In this document: positions 5,916 through 9,943 of the stretch, one piece after another
How positions within the stretch are numbered: position 1 is the first letter of the stretch
Layout: each line of letters starts with the position of its first letter
Source: Dehalococcoidia bacterium
Lineage (GTDB): Bacteria; Chloroflexota; Dehalococcoidia; UBA3495
NCBI GenBank assembly: GCA_028822675.1
Contig: JAPKDE010000084.1
Span: forward strand, 1 to 9,943
Reading direction: 5' to 3'
DNA: 9,943 bases
Made by a program: the position numbers and the translations under genes
The notes under the pieces: generated by a model
Databases searched by the model: none
Seen by the model: the letters and a program-made list of their open reading frames with translations, nothing else
What the model was told of the DNA's origin: nothing

Positions 5916-7067
5916 CTACCCCTTGAATGCAGGCATGACCTCTTCTGATATTATGCTCAGTTGGTCTTTGAAGACTTCTAGGGGCATACCCATCACAGCG
6001 CCGATGTTGACTCGCTCTACGCCTGGGTATTTCTCTTCAATTCCCTTGAAGTGCTCCACTATGTCTGCAGCAGTTCCGCAGAGCCACGAGCCAGCCTCAA
6101 CCGCCTCATCCAGCGTGGGCAGAGCAACGCCTGGCGTTTGGCCCTTGTTGACCACTGATGCGTTCTGCTCCGGGGTCAGCGGCATTACGCCAAGAGGACC
6201 GGCAAACTTCATGGCTTCCTCGAAATAGGGCCGCATCTGTTTGATCGCTTTCTCTTTCGTCTCCGCAATGAAAATTCGGAAACCCAGAGCCATGTCCTCG
6301 CCAAGTTCTGTCTCGCGGCCGTATTTGGCCCTAGCTGACTGCAGCATTTGCAGCTTCTCTTCCAGCGCGGCGGGTGGGTTGTTAGCGATCAGCGGCTTGA
6401 TGCCCATCTTGGCTAGGAAGTCGATGCCTCTGGGATTGGCGCTGACCAAGGGCTGCCAAATCTCCACCGGCTGGGTAATCGGACGGGGCACCAGCGTCAG
6501 TTCTTTGAGCTGGTAGCCGCGATACGGGACCTCCGGAGGCAGTGTGTAGTGTTTCCCTTGGTGGGAGAATTTCTCCTGACTGAAGGCTTTGGTGAGCACT
6601 TCCAACTGTTCTTCAAACAACTCGCGGTTGGCCTCGGAGTCTCGCATCGGCGCTCCGAATGTCTCCACCTCTCTGGTGTGGTAGCCACGTCCAACGCCGA
6701 AGATGACCCGGCCCTTGCTCAGGATATCGGCCATGGCGAAGTCTTCCGCCAAACGCAGCGGGTGCCACATTGGCACAATATTGAACCCGCAGCCAAACTT
6801 CAGCGTCTCGGTTTGGGTCGACAGATAGAGCCCCAGCATCAGCAGGTTGGGGATGGCTTCATAGCCCTCCGGCTGAAAATGGTGCTCCGCCATCCAAAAC
6901 TCTTGGAAGCCAATCTTCTCCAGATGCTTGGAGATGTCCAAAGCCCAGTCAAAGGTCTCAATCAGTTGGTCGTTGCTGTACGAACGTTCGTTAGCTGGCG
7001 TGCCTTCCAGTCCGATTTCGGTGTCGATTACATGCCCGGCATAAGAAGCGGAAAAATTGTGAATCAT
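5916..7067 (-). CDS. LLM class flavin-dependent oxidoreductase
   Basis: This is a 383-residue bacterial luciferase-like monooxygenase with a TIM-barrel fold, using FMNH2 or F420H2 to oxidise an organic substrate. Seen: MAEHHF (59-64), FGCGFNIVPMWHPLRLAEDF (91-110), the phosphate-binding GVGRGY (124-129), RELFEEQLEVL (148-158), and the C-terminal GTAADIVEHF (331-340) typical of the family. The ATG at 7067 is supported by AGAGG eight bases upstream. A strong terminator hairpin lies only 25 bp upstream, between it and the SDR gene transcribed in the same direction. Such flavin monooxygenases are greatly expanded in SAR202 Chloroflexota, where they are proposed to attack recalcitrant organic matter. 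The actual substrate and the choice of FMN or F420 cannot be read from the sequence. Confidence 0.92.
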   Translation of the reverse strand: MIHNFSASYAGHVIDTEIGLEGTPANERSYSNDQLIETFDWALDISKHLEKIGFQEFWMAEHHFQPEGYEAIPNLLMLGLYLSTQTETLKFGCGFNIVPMWHPLRLAEDFAMADILSKGRVIFGVGRGYHTREVETFGAPMRDSEANRELFEEQLEVLTKAFSQEKFSHQGKHYTLPPEVPYRGYQLKELTLVPRPITQPVEIWQPLVSANPRGIDFLAKMGIKPLIANNPPAALEEKLQMLQSARAKYGRETELGEDMALGFRIFIAETKEKAIKQMRPYFEEAMKFAGPLGVMPLTPEQNASVVNKGQTPGVALPTLDEAVEAGSWLCGTAADIVEHFKGIEEKYPGVERVNIGAVMGMPLEVFKDQLSIISEEVMPAFKG

Positions 7068-7092
7068 TTGTTAAACCTCTGCGTATTAATAA

Positions 7093-7120
7093 ACTAAGGC
7101 CCCAAATATGGGGCCTTAGT
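7093..7120 (-). terminator. strong hairpin terminator between SDR and LLM genes
   Basis: A perfect 12-bp stem, ACTAAGGCCCCA (7093-7104) with TGGGGCCTTAGT (7109-7120), loop AATA. On the - strand it is followed by TTTATT, so it should end transcription coming from the SDR gene 38 bp upstream. It leaves 25 bp before the LLM start. Confidence 0.85.
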
Positions 7121-7158
7121 AATGATCTAAATTGGCTTTGCTTGCATAGAGTGAGCCG

Positions 7159-8079
7159 CTATTCCTTGGGGACTTGGCTGGGGGCCGGGTTGACCAGCTC
7201 GATGCCGATGGTCACCGGGAATACCCGTACCAGTTCTTCCACCGTCCACTTGCCATCCTTATGGATGGTCCGGGTCGGCTCGGGCTCGTTGAGCAATGTC
7301 ACCAGACCCTCTGTGACGTGGAATACGTGGCCATTTACGTGTGCGGCCTCGTCAGACGCCAGCCAGGTCACCATGGGCGCTATATCGTCAGCTCCGCCCC
7401 TAAGGGTTAGTGCGGCTCCGGTGCTGATGCCCCGGGCGGCGCGCAGGGCACGGGCATCGTCGGGGATGCTACCGATCATCCTGGTGGCAGCGCTGGGAGA
7501 GATGGCGTTGGCGGTAACACCGTAACGGCCCAGGTCTCTGGCAACCACGCGGGTGAACCCGGCGATGCCATCTTTGGCTGCACCATAGTTGGCTTGTCCA
7601 GAGTTACCGTACAGCCCGGTGGTGGAGCTGAAGGTGATTATCCGGCCGGACTTCTGCTGGCGGAAGAGCACGCTGGCGTTCTTCACAATGGAGAAAGTCC
7701 CCTTCAAGTGGACGGCTATTACGTCGTCCCACTCTTGTTCGGACATATTGAAGATCATCCGGTCCCGGAGGATACCGGCCACCGTGACCACAATGTCTAA
7801 TTTCCCGTAGTTGTCCAGGGCAGTCTGAATGATCTTCTCGCCGCCGGACATGGTTGCGACCGATTCCAGGCAGGCAACGCCCTCGCCACCGTCGGCCTTG
7901 ATCTCATTCACCACGTCTTGGGCAAAGGATGAGTCGGCACCGGTACCGTCTACGTTGACGCCGGGGTCAACCACCACAACCTTGGCCCCTTGTGCGGCCA
8001 TTAGTTTGGCAACACCACGGCCGATTCCGCGGCCTGAGCCGGTTATGATCGCTACTTTGTCTTTTAACATTTCCGCCAT
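7159..8079 (-). CDS. SDR family oxidoreductase, MFE-2/(3R)-hydroxyacyl-CoA dehydrogenase type (copy 1)
   Basis: This is a 306-residue NAD(P)-dependent short-chain dehydrogenase. TGSGRGIG (13-20) is the cofactor loop and D38 at the end of strand 2 suggests NAD. The catalytic S152, Y165 and K169 lie in SSTTGLYGNSGQANYGAAK. The insertion DPGVNVDGTGAD (38-49), AGILRDR (101-107), VHLKGTF (123-129, H in place of the usual Asn) and a C-terminal extension beyond 250 resemble the (3R)-hydroxyacyl-CoA dehydrogenase domain of multifunctional enzyme type 2 (HSD17B4). The usual NNAG is TVAG here. A longer frame begins at 8142, but ATG 8079 has GGAGAG six bases upstream and gives the same length as the paralogue at 8570-9490. 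It is about 79% identical to that copy over residues 1-200 and much less after. A (3R)-hydroxyacyl-CoA or related alcohol substrate is inferred. Confidence 0.9.
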   Translation of the reverse strand: MAEMLKDKVAIITGSGRGIGRGVAKLMAAQGAKVVVVDPGVNVDGTGADSSFAQDVVNEIKADGGEGVACLESVATMSGGEKIIQTALDNYGKLDIVVTVAGILRDRMIFNMSEQEWDDVIAVHLKGTFSIVKNASVLFRQQKSGRIITFSSTTGLYGNSGQANYGAAKDGIAGFTRVVARDLGRYGVTANAISPSAATRMIGSIPDDARALRAARGISTGAALTLRGGADDIAPMVTWLASDEAAHVNGHVFHVTEGLVTLLNEPEPTRTIHKDGKWTVEELVRVFPVTIGIELVNPAPSQVPKE

Positions 8080-8109
8080 CAGATTCTCTCCATCTGCATA
8101 CTTTTCATA

Positions 8110-8141
8110 TTTAAACCGATTCCCGTTTAAGCCCGTTCCCA
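8110..8141. repeat. 16-bp imperfect tandem duplication over the lipocalin-like stop
   Basis: TTTAAACCGATTCCCG (8110-8125) is followed by TTTAAGCCCGTTCCCA (8126-8141), 12 of 16 matching. The second unit contains the stop codon of the lipocalin-like gene (8127-8129, - strand). Confidence 0.65.
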
Positions 8142-8561
8142 TAACAGGGTCACTGTTAGGTCTGCTTTAGCCCCTTTGATGGGCTCGGTGTTCAGGCGTA
8201 AATTCTCGCCTTCAAACTCGTAATTTCTAGTTTGGATATCGCCGGTCCAGTTGGGGAACAACCCGTTTTCCACGTGGTGGGTTACCTGGCTGTTGGCCTC
8301 ATCCACCTCGTAAGTCCCGTAGTAGGCGATATATCCCTCAAATGCTTTTTTTATCTCTTCAGGCGTCCCCTTTAGGAGGTTGCCCGACTCAAATGCCGGT
8401 CTGCCGCTGCCCGCTATCTGGCCAGAGAAATTACCGTGGTCGTTGTACATCAACTGACCCTCGGCATGCTCACCATAAGGATAGGTGATACGGCCGTCGG
8501 TCCATTTCCCGTAGCAGTCCAACAACCGCCAGGTGGTGCCGGCAAATTTATCTTTAGCCAA
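8127..8561 (-). CDS. lipocalin-like domain protein
   Basis: This is a 144-residue protein matching the Lipocalin_5-type family along its whole length: GTTWRLLDCYGKWTDGRITYPYGEHAEGQL-type start (T10-W11 as the lipocalin GxW-like strand), a MYNDHGNFSGQIAG strand pair, SGNLLKGTPEEIKKAFEGYIAYYGTYEVDE in the middle, and THHVENGLFPNWTGD before the last strands. No signal peptide is present, so it is probably cytoplasmic. Family members are small beta-barrels thought to bind or convert hydrophobic molecules, often encoded beside oxidoreductases. The start is TTG at 8561, preceded by AGGGA five bases upstream that overlaps the stop of SDR copy 2; the gap is 8 bp, so the two are translationally linked. 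The biochemical activity is unknown. Confidence 0.85.
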   Translation of the reverse strand: MAKDKFAGTTWRLLDCYGKWTDGRITYPYGEHAEGQLMYNDHGNFSGQIAGSGRPAFESGNLLKGTPEEIKKAFEGYIAYYGTYEVDEANSQVTHHVENGLFPNWTGDIQTRNYEFEGENLRLNTEPIKGAKADLTVTLLWERA

Positions 8562-8569
8562 CTCGGTCC

Positions 8570-9490
8570 CTACTCTCTGGCCGGGGCCGGGTTGTCGATG
8601 TCCTTGGTCAAAACGTCACGAGCCTGGATCGCCAATTCATCGACGTCCCAAGTTCCGGACGGCTCGTAAATCGCGCGCATGGGCCTGGGCTGGGACACCA
8701 ACGAGATGGTGTCGCCGTAGACCAAGAATGTCTGGCCGTTTACGTTCTCGGCAAAGTCGCTGGCCAAGTAGGCGACGAACGGCGCGATATGGTCTGGGTC
8801 CATGCTGGCCAGGTCTTCCTCACCGGCGATGGGAGCCACGCCGCTGCGGGCGCGAATCTCAGATGCACTGCCGGGGATGTCGGCAATCATGCGGGTGCTG
8901 GCGCGGGGGGCGATGGCGTTGACCGTGACGCCGTAGCGTCCCAAGTCCTTGGCAATTACCTTGGTGAACCCAGCGATGCCAGACTTGGCTGCGCCGTAGT
9001 TGGCCTGCCCGGAGTTGCCCATGAGACCAGACTCGGATGTGAAGGTGATGATGCGGCCGGAACGCTGTTGGCGCATCAGGATGCTGGCGTTTTTCACCAC
9101 GGTAAAGGTGCCCTTCAGGTGAACGGCAATAACGTCGTCCCACTCCTGTTCAGACATGTTGAAGATCATGCGGTCCCGGAGGATACCGGCGCAGGTTACA
9201 ACGATGTCCAGCTTGCCGAAGTTATCTACGGCGGCCTGAACGATCCTCTCTCCGCCTTCCATTTCAGTGACTGATTCCATACAGGCGATGGCGTTGCCGC
9301 CCTCAGCCTTGATCTCAGCTACAACCTGTTCTGCGATGGACTGGTCAGCACCGGTGCCATCAACGTTCACGCCTGGGTCAACCACCACAACGCTGGCCCC
9401 TTCTGCGGCCATCAATTTGGCGATTCCTCGGCCAATACCACGGCCTGAGCCGGTGACGATGGCCACTTTGCCGTTCAACATTTCCGCCAT
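8570..9490 (-). CDS. SDR family oxidoreductase, MFE-2/(3R)-hydroxyacyl-CoA dehydrogenase type (copy 2)
   Basis: This is a 306-residue paralogue of the SDR at 7159-8079, of equal length. TGSGRGIG (13-20), acidic D38 (NAD preference likely), and catalytic S152, Y165 and K169 (GQANYGAAK) are all present; NNAG is replaced by TCAG and the Asn of the catalytic tetrad position reads H124, as in MFE-2 dehydrogenases. Residues 101-129 are identical in the two copies, while the C-terminal third, which shapes the substrate pocket and dimer contacts in this family, is strongly different, with EEDLASMDPDHIAPFVAYL replacing the other copy's loop. The ATG at 9490 follows GGGAGG by five bases. It sits between a MaoC-like gene and the lipocalin-like gene. 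A (3R)-hydroxyacyl-CoA-type substrate is inferred. Confidence 0.92.
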   Translation of the reverse strand: MAEMLNGKVAIVTGSGRGIGRGIAKLMAAEGASVVVVDPGVNVDGTGADQSIAEQVVAEIKAEGGNAIACMESVTEMEGGERIVQAAVDNFGKLDIVVTCAGILRDRMIFNMSEQEWDDVIAVHLKGTFTVVKNASILMRQQRSGRIITFTSESGLMGNSGQANYGAAKSGIAGFTKVIAKDLGRYGVTVNAIAPRASTRMIADIPGSASEIRARSGVAPIAGEEDLASMDPDHIAPFVAYLASDFAENVNGQTFLVYGDTISLVSQPRPMRAIYEPSGTWDVDELAIQARDVLTKDIDNPAPARE

Positions 9491-9578
9491 TATTGCCTCC
9501 CTAGGCCCCTTGGTTTAAATCGATTTAAATCATTTGTCGGCAGGCCCGACTGCCATTCATGCCATTCAGCTTGGATGC
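9491..9578 (-). repeat. MaoC-SDR spacer with two short tandem duplications
   Basis: TGCCATTCA occurs twice in perfect tandem (9551-9559, 9560-9568) just beyond the MaoC stop. TTTAAATCGA/TTTAAATCAT (9514-9523, 9524-9533; 8 of 10 match) follows. A weak stem GTCGG/CCGAC lies at 9536-9550. The SDR ribosome-binding site GGGAGG is at the 9496-9501 end. No terminator is seen, so MaoC and SDR are probably one transcript. Confidence 0.7.
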
Positions 9579-9943
9579 TTAGCGTGAAGGTAACGCCACG
9601 ACTGCTGAGCCTGGTGTGGTCTTCTCGCCCTTTTCGTTTTCTAGCCAGATGTCGCATTCGACGATGTTTGCGCCGTTTTCCTGGTATTTCTTGGTCACAA
9701 CGCCTTTGGCCGTGACCGGAGTACCGGGTATGTCCATGCCCCGGTACTGGGCGATCAGGCGTTTCAAGTCGCCGTCCGGCCCCATCCATTTGGTTACCAA
9801 GTGACCCAAGAATGCGTTCTTGAGCGCCCCGTGCAGGATGACGTCATCCAGGTCGTTATTCTTGGCAAAACTCTGATCGTAATGAATTTGGTAGTAGTCA
9901 CCGGAGGCTCCGGCGTACTTCACCAATTGTTGGGTGGTTGGGT
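9579..9943 (-). CDS. MaoC-like acyl dehydratase (5' end outside window)
   Basis: The frame continues off the right edge (residues PTTQQL precede the TTG at 9926), so about 120 C-terminal residues of a hot-dog-fold protein are visible. YAGASGDYYQIHYD near the fragment start is the (R)-specific enoyl-CoA hydratase motif, with the catalytic Asp and His kept but the usual Asn-Pro after D-x replaced by Tyr-Gln. VILHGALKNAFLGHLV is the following HG helix, and the ending GSAVVALPSR is typical of acyl dehydratases that work as pairs with a FAS1-like N-terminal-type partner. That partner would be expected just off the window. The family hydrates enoyl-CoA to (3R)-hydroxyacyl-CoA, which the two adjoining SDRs could oxidise. 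Substrate unknown. Confidence 0.88.
   Translation of the reverse strand, partial: PTTQQLVKYAGASGDYYQIHYDQSFAKNNDLDDVILHGALKNAFLGHLVTKWMGPDGDLKRLIAQYRGMDIPGTPVTAKGVVTKKYQENGANIVECDIWLENEKGEKTTPGSAVVALPSR

Noticed and set aside
6549..7097. 182-codon frame on the + strand opposite the LLM gene
   Set aside because: It is antisense to a firm LLM gene, without family features or a ribosome-binding site; a shadow of codon usage.
8080..8142. Longer 327-residue frame for SDR copy 1 starting at 8142
   Set aside because: It would overlap the end of the lipocalin-like gene. The ATG at 8079 has a good ribosome-binding site and gives the same N-terminus and length as the paralogue.

Overview
The window reads as a stretch of chromosome from a free-living bacterium, most plausibly an uncultivated marine Chloroflexota of the SAR202/Dehalococcoidia type. 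That assignment is inference: it rests on the combination of a RicT-like PSP1 protein, a Chloroflexi/cyanobacteria-style HNH protein, a cmk-plsC pair, and a catabolic block with a luciferase-like monooxygenase, duplicated SDRs and a MaoC protein. No rRNA, tRNA, CRISPR array, insertion sequence or phage gene was seen.

Left part (1-2600). A PSP1/RicT gene enters from the left edge on the + strand and ends 3 bp from the end of a convergent HNH endonuclease gene. Further right on the - strand, in transcription order, lie a PAP2 phosphatase (TTG start), a CvpA-family membrane protein and the HNH gene. A 260-bp leader with two small hairpins precedes the HNH gene.

Middle (2601-5910). A 494-bp gene-free stretch separates the PAP2 gene from a + strand operon. 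It holds a TATAAT box, a sequence that can fold into a closed structure, and a strong 12-bp terminator hairpin. This is the best candidate here for an undescribed RNA or a leader attenuator. A second TATAAT box and a folded leader come just before cmk. The operon is cmk (TTG start), plsC (GTG start, 4-nt overlap), a 72-codon gene of unknown function, and an HD-domain dGTPase (dgt).

Right part (5916-9943). All genes are on the - strand. In transcription order they are a MaoC-like dehydratase (5' end outside the window), an MFE-2-type SDR, a lipocalin-like protein, a second SDR paralogous to the first, a strong terminator hairpin and then an LLM flavin oxidoreductase. SDR plus MaoC is the dehydrogenase/hydratase pair of (R)-specific beta-oxidation. 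With the flavin monooxygenase and lipocalin-like protein, it suggests breakdown of an unidentified lipid, steroid-like or aromatic/alicyclic compound.

A theme across the window is that several intergenic gaps contain short imperfect tandem duplications with units of 9-17 bp. They lie next to stop codons or ribosome-binding sites.
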